Shown here piece after piece: positions 34,501-46,046 of a DNA stretch of 64,000 nt (its first letter is position 1; the number at the start of each line of letters is the position of its first letter). Source of the DNA: Lactarius indigo (lineage: Eukaryota; Basidiomycota; Agaricomycetes; Russulales; Russulaceae); assembly GCA_025766275.1 (NCBI GenBank), contig JAFKAC010000204.1, positions 1 to 64,000 of the forward strand, read 5' to 3'. Made by a program: the position numbers and the translations under genes. The notes under the pieces are model-generated. The model ran no database searches and was not told the origin of the DNA. It saw only the letters and a list, made by a program, of their open reading frames with translations.

Positions 34501-37500
34501 ATCTACCAAATCCGGTGGTGGGTGCTGGTAGTTTGGTCCGTGCGTGGGTGTCTCGTGATAAGGTGTGAGAAGATCTATGTGGAAGACGTCATGGATGCTC
34601 CACTGCGTGGGAAGTTCGAGGCGATAATTGACAGGGGACATCACCTGGATGACCTTAAATGGCCCATGCCGTTTTGCAGCTAATTTTGTGGTTGGCTGAT
34701 GTGTACGTAGGTGGTGACCTTCAAGCCACACAAGGTCCCCTTCGTTGAACTTGGGCGTATCTTTGTGTTTGACCCATGACTTCTGTGCCCTGAACATACA
34801 GGAGAAGGCGCTGCCGTGCCTGTTTGAACTGATCTAGTCTTAACGACACCTGTGGGATAGGGGATGGCCTATCGGTCCAATCAGTGTGAGGGTTGAATCC
34901 TGATAAGAGGAAGAAGGGGGACTCCCGCGTGGTTTCGTTCGGCCAATTGTTGTGCATGAATTCTGCCATAGGCAGATAACAAACCCAGTCGTCTTGCCAT
35001 TCATTTACCCAGAAACAGAGGTATTGTTCCAGCCATTGGTTTGTTCGTTCTGATTGGCCGTCGGTTCTGGGATGGTAAGCAGTTGAAATGTTTTGGCTGA
35101 TGCCAAGAATTTTGCATATCTCCCTCATGAACTTTGATGTGAAGCGGGGGTCTCGATCGCTGATAACGCGATAATGCGCGAGGGGAGCCCAAATCGTGGG
35201 AAGACGTGAGAGACGTACAGGGCAGCCATTCCTTCGGCAGTTACTTCTTCATTGCAAGGAATGAAAACAGCGGCTTTGGTGCAATCATGATCTGTTATCG
35301 TCAGGATGGAATTGTAGCTGCAGGAGACAGGGAGTTTGGTAATGAAGTCCACTGCGATAGTCTCAAACAGCAGAGCTTCTGGCTTGGGATAGATGGGTTG
35401 CAGAGGCGCTTGGATGGGGCGGAGATTGACCTTGTGTCATTGGCATTCCGCGCACCCTTTTACGTAATCCGTGACATCGTTTTTCATCTGTGGCCACCAG
35501 TAATGTCACTCTGTCAGTTGGAGGGTGCGTTTAATGCCTGGATGACCATATACAGGAGAGTCGTGGTGTGCTGCGATGATGGTGCGTTTGTCATGGATGC
35601 CACCGGTGACCACTCGACATCCGTCTTTATACCATGTCCCCTCAATGTCTTTTAGTTTATGCGCGTCAACCCAAGGCTTCAACTTAGCTGTGTCTTGTTC
35701 ATAAATGGGGTGTTCAGGAGTCATTTCTACTGGTAGAATCTCTGGTCTCTTGTGGGGATTTCGTGGTTCTTCCAGGATGTTGGCGTGTGTAAAGACGCTC
35801 TCTGGTAGTACTGTTATCCCTTTGTTGTCATGTTCTCCCTGGTCGTAGTCTGGTCTTCGCGACAGTGCGTCGGTGCGCCGTTGGAAGTTCCTTTGATCTG
35901 ATGAATTTCAAAGTTGTACTCAGAAAGTTTGAGTACTTCCCGGGCAACGCGTTGGCTAATCTTCTGCGGCAACTTCCAGTATTGTAGGTTAAGATGGTCG
36001 GAGAAGACCTTGATCTTGTGGGGGGAGCCTGCTAAGAGAGGCCTCCAATGGCGGAAAGCTTTGACAATTGCCAGGAGTTTGAGGTCGTAGATGTCATAAT
36101 TCCGTTCTGCTTCGTTGAGGGTGGATGAGTAATAACCAATGGGGTGTCGTTTGCCATCTCCTTTGTGCTGAAGGAGGACGCCCCAGTTGCAAAACCTGAG
36201 GCGTCAACCTCTAATTCAAATTGTTGGGTGAGATTGGGATGCGCTAGGACGGGTTCACTGGTGACGAGGGCATTGAGGTCTTGAAATGCCTTTTCTTCTT
36301 CGGATCCCCAATGCCATTCGATGTCTTTTCGTGTGAGTTTGTTGAGTGGTCGTGCCTTGGTTGCGAAACCTCGTATAAAAGGTCGATAAAAATTGCAAAA
36401 TCCAAGAAAAGAGCGGATGTCCTTAACTTTGGTTGGCATAGGCCAGTCCTTAATGCCGGAAATTTTGACAGGGTCCATGTGTGTCACCCCCTTTTCAAGG
36501 ATTACCCCCAGGTAATCCATGCGTGGGGAGTGGAAGAGGCATTTTTCGAGTTTGTAATAGAGGTTGTGCTCGCTGATACGCGGAGGACGTCTTTGACTGC
36601 TTCAATGTGATCGCTTAGTGAATGTTTGAGTCCAGTGGTGATGCCAATGTCATCCATGTAGACTCTGATAACCGTCCCACGTGCTTCATGTTTTGCCATG
36701 ATATCCCTAAATATGAAGTTCATCATGGTCTGGAATGTGGCAGGGGAGTTGGTTAGGCCGAAAAACATCACCGTAGGCTCAAAAAGTCCGTATCGTGTTT
36801 TGAACGCCGCTTTCTCTTCATCTCCTTCCTTGATGCGCATGTTGTTATACCCCCACCTGACGTCAAGTTTAGTGTAAATATGGGCATTGCTCAGATCCGT
36901 GATGAGGTTGGAAATGAGAGGGAGGGGTATTGATTGCGAATGGTGACTGCGTTGATCTTCCAGTAGTCCTGCACCGGCCGTAGTTTTCCATCCTTCTTTT
37001 TGATGAAGAAGAAAGACGACGCATACGGGGATTTGGAGGGCCTTATATACCCCTTCTTTAGCTGTTCGTCTATCCATTCCCGTAACTTCTTGTCTTCCTC
37101 TTGAGTCATTGGGTATATTTTACAGTCGATGGCATCAGCTGTCCCTGGTTTGAATTCGATCACATGATCCCAGGGTCTACTGGGAGGAAACCTGTCTGAC
37201 GCTTCTTCACTGAAGAGACGTTCAAATTCTCGATATTCGGGGGTAACTCAGCTTTAGTGACATATTGGTGGGCAGCGATAGCGAGGTCCATGGCTGTTGC
37301 CCTGATTCAACAGTCTTCTTCAAATTGTTGTCGTTGTTCGTCGGTAATGACACAGGAGTGTACAATTTTGTACTCATCGTCCTGTACTGAGGATGCTGCC
37401 ACTACGGGTGTAATTCGTTCGATGCGGGGGTTTACGGACCGGATGACAATGGGGAGCATTGCTTCGTGTATGGCTGCTTGCGACCATTTGATGTGAGGGT

Positions 37501-40500
37501 CGTATATGGCGAGCCATGGGTATCCTAATACGATGTCTTCGTCCCCTATGTCCGTGATGAGGAAGCGTATTTCCTTATTAATTCCTTTAGTTTGCACATC
37601 CACATCAACATAGTGGGTGATACGCCCCGACTTGTTTTCGGTATTATCGATATTCCATATCTTCTTTGGGACATCTAATGGTTTGGTCCCAAACCCCATC
37701 CTTTTGATGAAGGAGGGTCTCATGAAGCAATGGGTTGCTCCTGAGTCGACTAATGCTCGTATGTCGGCCATTGCGTAACTGGTGTGAATCGATACTGGAA
37801 CTCTCATTGAACGATAGCGAGTCATGATTACACTGTTACAATTGACTGCCCTTACCCAGGCCGATGGGTTCAGGCGTCCTGAAAATCCTCCTTCTTCCAC
37901 AACTGTTGGAGGATAATATCTTTGACGTCGTCCGATTCTCCTGCTACTCCATTAAGCCAGTCACTGGCGCGCTGTTGAGGGGGTACTTCTTGAACCGCCC
38001 TGGTAGCGACTTCAGGTTCTTGTTGATGGTAGTCAGTATCAATATACCGACTAGTGGATGCTTGGGACTGATAATCCCTTCGTGGCTGTCTGCAATCTTG
38101 GGCCATGTGTCCGTCCTTTCCACAATTGTAACAAGTGACTGGCCTTGGGTTATTACGTCCTCCTCCTCTTTGTAGGAACCCTCCTCGAGGTCGATATGGG
38201 GGGTGAGGAGCAAGTATGTCTTCTGCTCCTGTTAATTGCCCCCTAATGCGATCTGCGGACGTGTCCATCGCATTTGGGTCTTGTGGGAGGTTCCTGGGTT
38301 GCCAGGAGCTTCTTGGTGGTCCTTGTCAAGGGCGTTGTCGTTGCGCTTGCGATCTTTCTTGCTTCTGTGGCGCTCCCTTGTTGAGCATGGCTTTGAGATG
38401 CATATATTGTTGCTGGCAGGTAGTGGCTGCCTCTTTCCACTCGCGATAGTTTTGTGGGGAGTTGAGGGTGTATACTTTGGAGTACAAGTCAGTGGGTAGT
38501 CCACTTGCGAATAGGTCAAGTGTCTGGGGGTCATCAAGCCGGTAATGTGCATGTCACACTAGCTGTTTGAATTGAGTGCAATACTCATCTAGATTACCCC
38601 CAATCATTTTGAGCCCCTTTCTTAATTCGTATTGGGTTTGTTCTTGTTCCATTGTGTTTCTGAAGCGCTGCATGAAGCTCCACGTAACTTCGTTCCACAG
38701 TCCTTCGCTTGTTTGGGGTATCCCTGCTTGTACTTGACCATTAAGCCAGGTGAGCATTGCTAACACCCATTTGCTGACGTTGACACCCTTGATGTATGAT
38801 AGAAAGAGGAGGGCTCGTCGGTATGGTGTGGCCATGATGCCTTCGTCTGCATTCATGCCCCAGTAAACGTGCCATTGAGTGAGAAACGCTTCGACTTTCG
38901 CGCGTTCCCCATCGAATACTGTGGGTGCTTCGCCAGCTAGTTTACTATTTGGAGGGGGAACAACAGGACCTGCACCTGGTAATCCTCCTCCTGGTGGTCC
39001 TCCTGGGAATCCTCCGGGGAATCCTCCAAATCTGGGTCCTCTGGGTGGGGGTCCCTCTCCTGGTAAGTCGCCAGGGGGTCCTCTTCCACCACTAGGAGGA
39101 TCAGCTATGTCCAGCCCAATGGCACGATGAATTGCTACGTTGTCGTCAGTCATTCGGTGACCGGTGTATGGGTTGATGGGAGCCAAATTGGCTCGTGATT
39201 CTTCCGCGATGCATCTTTGCTCTTCTAGGGCTATTTGATCCCTTGCTTCAGTGGTAAGCTGTACTTCCTCTTGCGTGATGGTGGCAGTTGCCATTGCGAC
39301 TGCTGGGCTGTGAATATGGATTACTTCTGGTTCGGGCTGGTGGATAGTTAGGGACTCAGTTCGTTGTATGATGTGGTCGCCAATAGCTCCTAGGCTAGCT
39401 TCTTCTGCCAGCGTAGTTCCTCGGCTTGGTGATTGTTGACTTTTGGAAGCTTCCTCTCCACTGATTCCTTCGTCAGTATGCTCTTGTGCTTGTCCGTCAA
39501 TAGGACTGTAATCTGCGCGGCTGTTGAGTTCTTGTGCGTCAATGTCACAGCTGTAATTCCTTTCTGCTGGTCGTACAATATCCCAGCGGTGATCTATAGG
39601 ATTCCAAGTAACCTCGGTCCAACAAAGGTGTTCGAAATTGAACTCAACGGGTCGAAAACGGTTTGGACCGTTGAACTCCACAAAGTACCCAGTATCCTCT
39701 CCTTGTTCTCTCCACTGGGCCGCTCCTAAGAATCTTGTTGGTACGTTGCGGTCTCCTCGTCGTTCAATATGATAGGGACGGAAAGACGTCCACTGATCTC
39801 TGGTTGAGTACGCCACGATGAGGATCTTGGTCTTAATGTTACACTCCACCGGCATTAGTCCGACTTGGACTCGTGATAGGCGTAATCGACTTAGCGGGGA
39901 CTAGGCGAATGGGGACTTCGTATCAACCCAACACAAGCTGAACAAGGGCATGCTTGGCACACTTTGCAGCAAAGATGAAGAAGTACTATCCCTTGGCGGA
40001 TAGTAGTGGAAGTACTCTTAGCTCGAGGCTAAGGCAAACAGGAGGTGAGTCAAGTGGTGGATTGAAGAAGACCAAGATGGGGTTCTTGGTTTTCTAAAAC
40101 GACTACTTATACAGATACATGCGGGCTTTAAAGCGCCGCTGGAACAATAAGAAACCAGTAGCGTAACTAGCTCGAACCCTAGTACAGCTATCCTAGGAAT
40201 GAGTCATACACGAGCCACAATCACATGTGTACTACTTATGCTGACTGATACGATGTAAGTGTCCATGACTAATACTGAGTCGGTCCGTAGTCATAACCGG
40301 TTGTGATCGTAACATGTAGAATGGTTCATTTTGTTAGGGAGTACTGACAGTAGTTGGAATGGCAGGAACACCAGAAAAAGTGGCCAACACTCTTCAAGCT
40401 TGCCATGGACTTACTCCCCATTCAAGCCACTTCAGTCCCATGTGAGCGTGTCTTCTCAGCAAGCAAGGAGACAGCTAGAGCCAGGAGGAACCGCCTTAAG

Positions 40501-40674
40501 CCAGGCAGCATGGAAGCCATACAGATACTCAAGTTTCAGGCAAAGTATAAAAGGGAACTCAATTTTACTGAAGGGCTTGGAGAGAAGGATGAAATGGAAG
40601 AGCTGGAGGGAATGGAGGCAGTCAGACCAGTTGAGGACTTGAGGGCTTATATCAGGGGCATTAGTGAGCAGTAG
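29588..40674 (+). CDS. hAT transposase, BED zinc finger and dimerisation domain
   Basis: A multi-exon gene. The first exon from ATG 29588 is uncertain because its frame is unclear. The BED finger spans about 30140-30350 (DTLRFFQALDGKKQCKFC, then HLLNHHADEW). Next come RPELSDADIPHRTTMQKRI, the catalytic-core signatures VSFTTDMWTDP (about 30810) and WITTDNASNN (about 31090), and CFAHIVNLACKAML. Then ETRWSSAYLMIKRA is followed by the C-terminal dimerisation domain with ATSVPCERVFSASKETARAR, ending at 40674. The intron holding the retrotransposon runs 32633-40365: exons join as EFWQ then EHQKKWP. Coding exons look otherwise undamaged, so the gene could still work if that intron is removed. Confidence 0.87.
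31360..31662 (+). repeat. Poly-T tract in a transposase intron
   Basis: About 300 bp of T runs broken by single C or short motifs, lying between the exons ending RLQQII and beginning IRNSSRRRDI. It makes the intron unusually long for this gene. Confidence 0.9.
32641..33117 (-). repeat. 3' LTR of chromovirus family 1
   Basis: 477 bp, TGTTACG to CATAACA on the plus strand, nearly identical to 39837-40314. The adjacent 33118-33130 holds the purine tract GAAAAGGGGGTAA (minus strand). Confidence 0.95.
33131..34200 (-). pseudogene. Accessory ORF after the chromodomain, family 1
   Basis: Between chromodomain and 3' LTR lie minus-strand frames that look coding. One (34188-33751) reads MARNALHTFRAPEDVPNEEG and has TPITAEELTALRAALPSV and a charged helix QWKETARKWQDEQL. 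Further on are TPYIVYTNGDPMYRGD and, close to the LTR, HEDWLLTRMREIRLQL. At least two frame breaks and stops separate these pieces. Its position matches the extra ORF of family 2, but I see no zinc knuckles here. Function unknown. Confidence 0.5.
34300..38268 (-). pseudogene. Family 1 nucleocapsid knuckle and Pol polyprotein, broken frames
   Basis: Read from 38268 downwards. The CCHC knuckle is CYNCGKDGHMAQDC. The protease site is LVDSGATHCFM with ILGYPW-like VLGYPWLAIYD. RT reads FFFIKKKDGKLRPVQDY, LDVRWGYNNMRIKEGDEEK and the catalytic VYMDDIGI. Next is the palm/thumb FLGFCNFYRPFIRGF and RNase H VDASGFATGA. Integrase has MDFITKLPVSCSYNSILTIT, then ISTAYHPRTDGQSERTNQWL. A GPFKVIQVMSPVNYRLELP linker leads to the chromodomain end WKGLPDSDNQWVDKDDVF. 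Frameshifts occur between RT, RNase H and integrase blocks, so the polyprotein is not continuous. Confidence 0.88.
38269..39855 (-). pseudogene. Family 1 Gag, interrupted by a TGA
   Basis: The 433-codon ORF 39855-38554 has a Pro/Gly-rich centre and a capsid-like part: VFDGERAKVEAFLTQWHVYW, then LWNEVTWSFMQRFRNTMEQE and DEYCTQFKQLV. A TGA follows and the protein resumes with HAHYRLDDPQTLDLFASGLP in the same frame, so one codon, probably CGA, became TGA. The ORF opens within the LTR boundary with no leader, as expected where the primer site lies right at the LTR edge. Confidence 0.8.
39824..39834 (-). promoter_or_regulatory. Self-complementary primer-binding site, family 1
   Basis: AAGACCAAGAT (minus strand), three bases inside the 5' LTR, is the exact complement of ATCTTGGTCTT at 40068-40078 (minus strand) in that LTR. 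That segment lies about 30 nt after a TATAAG-type box (40106-40112). This is the Tf1 self-priming layout. Confidence 0.65.
39837..40314 (-). repeat. 5' LTR of chromovirus family 1
   Basis: 478 bp, TGTTACA to CGTAACA on the plus strand; partner of 32641-33117. Target copy TGTAG follows at 40315-40319. Confidence 0.95.
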
Positions 40675-40699
40675 TTTAAGAGAAATTTATTTGCAACAA

Positions 40700-41840
40700 G
40701 GCTATATACATGTATTTGTACCTAGGAATGAACTACATAAAAGTAGGGGACCTGTGTGACTCACCTGGGGTGGCCAGAGAGGGAAAAGGGGGGGAAGAGA
40801 AAGGGGGGTGTGGAGGGGCAAGAGGAGGGTGCATGAGGGCTGTCTGAGGGTATCCGAGGGCGTCTGAGGGCCTTCCAAGGGTGTCTGAGGCATCCAGGGG
40901 CACGTGATGGTCGTCCGAAGGTGGGCAGGCACTGGCGGCAGCAGCGAGGGTGGAATGGTGGTGGCGGCAGCAGCATGGGCAGTGGTGGCAGTGACAGCTC
41001 CGGCAGTGGTGGCACCAGCAGTGAGTGGTGGCAGCGGCAGCGACGCGAGGGCAGTGGCAGGCAACAGCGAAGGTGGTGGCAGCGGTGGCAGTGGCAGTGA
41101 GGATGGTGGCGGTGGCGGTGGCTGCAGCAAGGGTGTTGGCGGCAGCTGCAGCAGCTGCAGCAGCAGCGTGGGTGGTGGCAGTGGTGGCAGAGGGCGGTGG
41201 TGGTGACAGTGGCAGCAGAAGCGAGGGCATAGGGTGATGATGCCGAAGACAACGCAGAGGCAGTGGCAGAGACAAGGGCCTAGTAGGTGGCGGTGACAGT
41301 GACGGCGCAGGCGACAACGGCAACAATGTTGGCAACAATGGCGACAGCGCCATCAGAGGCACCGACGGCTGCACGGTGGCCAGAGGAGCGGCGACAGGCG
41401 ACGACCAGCGGCGAGAGGCAGCAACCAGCGGCGAGAGGTGGCAACCAGCGGCGAGAGGTGGCAACCAGCAGCAAGAGGTGGCAACCAGTGGTGACCAGAG
41501 CAACAGGCAGTGACCAGAGCAAGTGGCGGCGACCAGAGTGAGGGGCAGCGACCAGAGTGAGGGGCGGCGAGTGGCGGCGACCAGAGTGAGGGGCAGCAAG
41601 CGGTGGCGACCAGTGACCAGTGGCGACCAGAGCAAGCGACAGCGAGAAGAAGCAGCAGCCAGAGAGAGAGCAACGAGGGCGGTGAGAGCACAGACAAGGC
41701 CAGTGGTCAGTGGGCAGACAATGCGAACAGTGCGCAGACAGCATGCAGACCGCAAGCCCAGTCTGTGCAGAGGAAGGGATGACTGGGGATCCCAGCCAGT
41801 CGTTCAGATGCTCAGTCTCACTGAGGGGGAGCCAGGTATA
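40700..41840. repeat. Low-complexity GGCAG/GCGACCAGAG repeat region of the hAT 3' part
   Basis: Degenerate short tandem repeats: GGTGGCAGCGGCAG-type at 40900-41280 and GCGACCAGAGTGAGGGGC-type units at about 41390-41640. ORFs crossing it on both strands are composition artefacts. Confidence 0.75.
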
Positions 41841-41869
41841 CTCAGGGCTTGAAGCTTGAAGTTCGAGAC

Positions 41870-42056
41870 TTCGAATTCACGCACGTGTTCATTGGCTTGG
41901 CTGACTCAGGCTACCCAAAATGGTACAATTTCCTATTCGTACTTTTGGGTGGCTTGAGCCAGCTCAATTTGGAGTGGCTCAGCTCAGCTCGTCCTTTTTT
42001 GGTCGAGCTGTGCTTAGCTGAGCCAAGCCAAGCTGAGCTGAGCCACAGCAACACTA
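41870..42056 (-). repeat. hAT right subterminal and terminal repeats
   Basis: Repeated GCTCAGC, GCTGAGCC and GCCAAGC motifs followed by GCCACAGCAACACTA, the inverted partner of the left terminus. Confidence 0.7.
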
Positions 42057-42099
42057 CCGCAGACCCAGTACCACCCGCGCTTTTGTTGTCTACAGATGT

Positions 42100-44150
42100 T
42101 CAGAGGGCATATATCGCCTTACGACGTGAAACACTGGAAGAATTAGCCAAGTTTAACTCCCAAACCCTCAAAGTACTGGTGAAATTCCTAGGGAAAAGTG
42201 TCAAAGGGACGACTAAATCTGTCTTTTTGGACATACTGTCGAATTATGTGAGGTGATATCAGTGTATCAGCTTGGTAACTCACTCACTCCATAATAGCAT
42301 GTTAACTCTGGCTGGTTCGACGCCAATGACAGACTAATCAACCCCCTGGGACCTTTGGAGGTCCTTGACGTTACTGCCATGATCATGTCTGACAGTGGGG
42401 GGATTAATGTCATGGATTTCAACATGGTTGTAGTGCTCTATGAAACAGCTGACAACTTGGAGGTGCTATGGGACCTTCCTGCATCATTGCTTGTCAAGTT
42501 ATATTCTCATATAAATGAGAACCCGTCTCCAGGCTCTCTCAAATGTCTGAGTAAAAATGTATTGATCAAAAAACTTGGGGATGCAGTATGCTATCACTCA
42601 CCACCTCTAGATTTACATGACACTGACACCCTAAAAAAGAGGAAACAGGAAGGGATCGTGGATTCCGAGGGGAGGTTGAACCACCCTGATCTAATCTGTC
42701 TTACACACACCATGCAAGCCATTTCACAGAGGAAGAAGACTTGAGTCCTTGGTTGTGAGACACTGCAGGAAGTCTGGAGTGATATGAGGAAAATGACTCT
42801 CCCCACCTGGTGTTGCCCTTCCCCCACACAGATCGGAGACAGTCAACATAGGAAGATCTCTGCCAATGGATGGCGGACATTCTGTACAATTCACCTTCTC
42901 ATTACCCTTAGCTGTCTCTGGGGTCACTCACCACCCGAAAGCCGGAGACATAAGCTTCTTTCCAATTTCTACAGTCTCGTTCATGCGACTAAGATCATAC
43001 TATGAGATCTGCCACCAGTGCTAGTGCACAGGAGTTCCAAGATCATATGATTACATATCTCTGTGGTCTTGGCAAGCTCTTTCCAATGTACCAGCTAGTG
43101 CCATCACATCATCTCGTGCTGCACATAAAGGAGCTCCTCTGCAGCTTTGGACCAACTCATGCTTGGCACTGTTGGGTATTTGAAAGGTACAATCATACAC
43201 TTCAAAAGATCCCCACAAATGGGAAATTTGGTGCGCATAGCATGTGCCCTCAATGTGACTGGTATTTATATTGCTTCCTTTTCTAGGCCAGCTCAAAATA
43301 ACTCTATTTGAGCGTTTCTGTATGAACCAGAGACTAAGGGGGATCATCAACACGTTTGGCCTTAATTTGAGTCTAGAGAAACTTGTCGCAGCATTCAATC
43401 GGCACTTCGAGTCAACAGAATTGGGGACTTTGATGAGCGACATGTGAGGGTTTGAGAGCTCTACTCAGACTACGGAACACCACCAACTAAATGCTGCGAA
43501 AAAGCTGGACAGTCTCACCAGCAAACTATTACAGGCCTATGAAGAAAGAAAAGCCCAACAAGAGACTGGAATATTTGGACGGTGCGATGGAGATGTCAAC
43601 CCCGAGTCTGCACTTGCAGCAACTAATGTGCAACCCTGGCGACAGGCCATTCGCCTTGGTGTCAAGCACGACAAATTCAGTTGATATGGAGTTAGTTTCA
43701 GCACCATTAACTGTGTCCAACAAGACAGCTATGTCGCTATTGGGGGAAAGGTACCCAATGATTGGCATGCCAGCTGCATTCTCACGATCTTCACATACAC
43801 TCATTGAAGTCCCATACCAGAGTTGGTGGGTCGTATGGAGACTTATTTTGTTGTGCAGAAGTACGAGGAACTTACACAAATGGATGCGATGCATGATCCT
43901 TATTGTAAGCATCCCTTCATCGGTGGTCATCTTTACTATGACAAGGTCAAGGGCCCAGAGCTTGTGACTCCAAGTCAAATTCTGTGCCATTTTGCCCATA
44001 CCCCATTTGAACACCCTCACATTACATCTCCATGTATCCACGTGTTACCTCTTGATCGGGTATGTTGGTCCAATATGCTCCATGTACTCGAAAACTCACA
44101 CGTGGGTATGGATAGGACTGAACTTAAACTTCATTTGTCACTGACATGAT
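42100..44150 (+). pseudogene. Degenerate Plavaka-type (CACTA/tnp2-like) transposase region
   Basis: Several plus-strand blocks, in broken frames, fit the C-terminal part of the large Plavaka-type transposase genes of Agaricomycetes. They include DMRKMTLPTWCCPSPTQIGD, NGWRTFCTIHLLITL, LVPSHHLVLHIKELLCSFGP and HAWHCWVFERYNHTLQKIPT. ITLFERFCMNQRLRGI follows after a short intron-like gap. Further on are METYFVVQKYEELTQMDAMH and HITSPCIHVLPLDR. Upstream blocks (42100-42740), such as LWDLPASLLVKLYSHINENP, may be the same gene or a neighbour. Stops and frameshifts show it is inactive. Family recognition is from memory of the pattern, hence moderate confidence. Confidence 0.6.
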
Positions 44151-46046
44151 AATTGAGGAAAGCACATTGTACTTCACTAGGTCACGGTGTCGTTTAAAAG
44201 GATCATTTGTCATTTGGTCTAATCTATATACACGAGTGTGTGGTCGAGAGTGATGTCAAGCCCAGACTTTTGTTGCTCATGTAGCTAGCGGCTTTCCCCT
44301 CCATGTGCGACATCCTATCTGCTGCGTTGGAGCTGGCACCTGACAGGAGCCATAAGACAAAGGAGCAGTTGTAGTAGCAGCTCTACATCCACAAGCTTGC
44401 CACCATATTTCTCGTGCTTGATGTGCACACGGTCCAGCACAACTGGCCAGTCAGGGAGGATGTGCATGTGCAGGAGGTGGAGGGAAAACAGTTAACAGTT
44501 CGGCTCAGGCTCAACAAGATTGGTACATGCCTTCCATCCCCATGCCAGTGCATCCCTTCTCTCTTGAATTCTCAGTGTCACACGATAATTCATATACTTG
44601 TCTGAGGCTCCTCTGCCCCATGACCCTGACATTACGCTCCTGCTCTCTGAGAGTGCCAAAAAGCACTGCAGGGCACAAGCCATCGTACAGCATACTGGCG
44701 ATGCGTAGTGTTACATGGCACAGTGGACAGCCAGGAGTGAGTGCAACCACAAGGTTGGGGCTGCTATCAAGCACAGCAATGCGTGGTGTGGTGGCGGAGG
44801 GCACATCCTGCACTGCGTGGGGAATGCCAATGAAATGGGGCAATGCAAGGTGAGTAAGACGTGCATGCACGAGCGCAGCGAGAAATTCGTTGAATAACAC
44901 ATAGGGGAGTGTATCAGGGAGTTGTGTGAGATGTGTGAGCATACCCGGCATGGTGGCAAGCAGCTCCACATGGAAGGCCGGTAGCGTCAGTGCTGATACT
45001 GTGCACATAGAGTGGAGTGCCAGTGCTAGCGCAAGCACAAAGGACGGGCTGTGCATGGGCGAGTAAGCACACAGTGTGAGGGTCGTCATGAGCATTGCGA
45101 GGTGCAGTGCCCCTGCTAGCTGCGTGACACGTGTGTTGGTCTCATGAGAGGATTAATCGAGAGTAGGGTAGGGCACGAGCTGCGCTGCAGTGCTAAATTG
45201 CTTCGAGATGCGGGACGAGGATGGGCAGCTGCAAGCATGGGATGTGAGCCAAGACATATGAGAGCGGGATTGGAAAGCTCTGGTGCACCTACTGTCGGGT
45301 GAGTCGTGGGCTGCACAGTTTGAACATCTGTGGGGCAGTCACTGTAATGTCCTTGGGCAGTACTGGTGCAGGGGGCATGTGCAGAATCAGTCGAGGAGGA
45401 CAAGAATGTGGGTGAGCTGAGTATGTGGGCATGGGTGAGGCATGTTTAGAAGGATGACCAGGTGCTGAGAGGGATGCTGTGATTTAGTACGCTCAAGAAC
45501 ATCTTGGACATGTGCAGGAAAGAAGGTGAGACTGGCGAATTGGTATGGGCCATATCGAACTCAGAGATAATGCTGGCACGTTGCCCAAGGCCGCTGGGAG
45601 AACAGATGTCCGGAGATGGAAGTAATGGCGAGCGTGTATGAGAGTGGGGCCACAGGACACTGTGATGATGGGAAATGACATCCTTTGAGGAGCTGTCCCC
45701 ATCCCCTGTGGAAGGGTAACATGGAAGTAAAGGGGGTCAGTTGCTGGTGCGGGGATATTGAGATGGAAGATTAGTATGTCAAAGAGATCGTTGATAGTGA
45801 GTGCATGAGACTGGGTGCACCCCTGATGTCGAGGTTTTGAGAATTCTTGAACCCATGAGGAAAAGAAGGCACGGTGCGAAGAAGCTGTGGGAGTCATTGG
45901 GGAACTGGCAGGCTGGAAGTATCGTACTGCTCACTCATGCTTGATCGTGCAACGTGCAACCCAGGCGCCAGGTGCTGAAGCCAGCCAGACAAGGCAGAAC
46001 TGCCCCAAGGATGATGTCTTCAACATCGATCAGTTGCGGGGTGGTC
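44151..46046. other. Unassigned region before the chromovirus stack
   Basis: Minus-strand frames at 44511-45095 and 45493-45897 are long but carry no motif I recognise. The second (QEFSKPRHQGCTQSHALTIN) looks more protein-like than the first. No tandem or terminal repeat seen. Confidence 0.3.

Larger units (their letters stand above)
32641..40314 (-). mobile_element. Ty3/gypsy chromovirus family 1, full length, degenerate
   Basis: LTRs at 32641-33117 and 39837-40314 enclose minus-strand gag, zinc knuckle, protease, RT, RNase H, integrase, chromodomain and a further ORF. The target duplication TGTAG is at 32636-32640 and 40315-40319. The element sits inside an intron of the hAT transposase. 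Several frameshifts and stops interrupt the coding sequence. Confidence 0.95.
28074..42056 (+). mobile_element. hAT-type DNA transposon carrying a nested chromovirus
   Basis: The ends form an inverted repeat: TAGTGTTGCCGTGGCTC at the left, and TAGTGTTGCTGTGGCTC as the reverse complement of the right end. The inside codes a BED-finger hAT transposase on the plus strand. Without the nested 7.68 kb retrotransposon the element is about 6.3 kb. Subterminal regions are packed with GCTGAGC/GCTCAGC motifs. The 8-bp flanks GCTCTCAC and CCGCAGAC do not match, so the original target duplication is not visible. Confidence 0.85.

Noticed and set aside
40702..41755. Leu/Pro/Ala-rich minus-strand ORF up to 340 codons
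   Set aside because: Low-complexity repeat composition with no domain; overlapping frames are equally open.
44511..45897. Minus-strand ORFs of 194 and 134 codons as real genes
   Set aside because: No motif, no splice logic and heavy Leu/His/Pro bias in the first; kept only as unassigned sequence.
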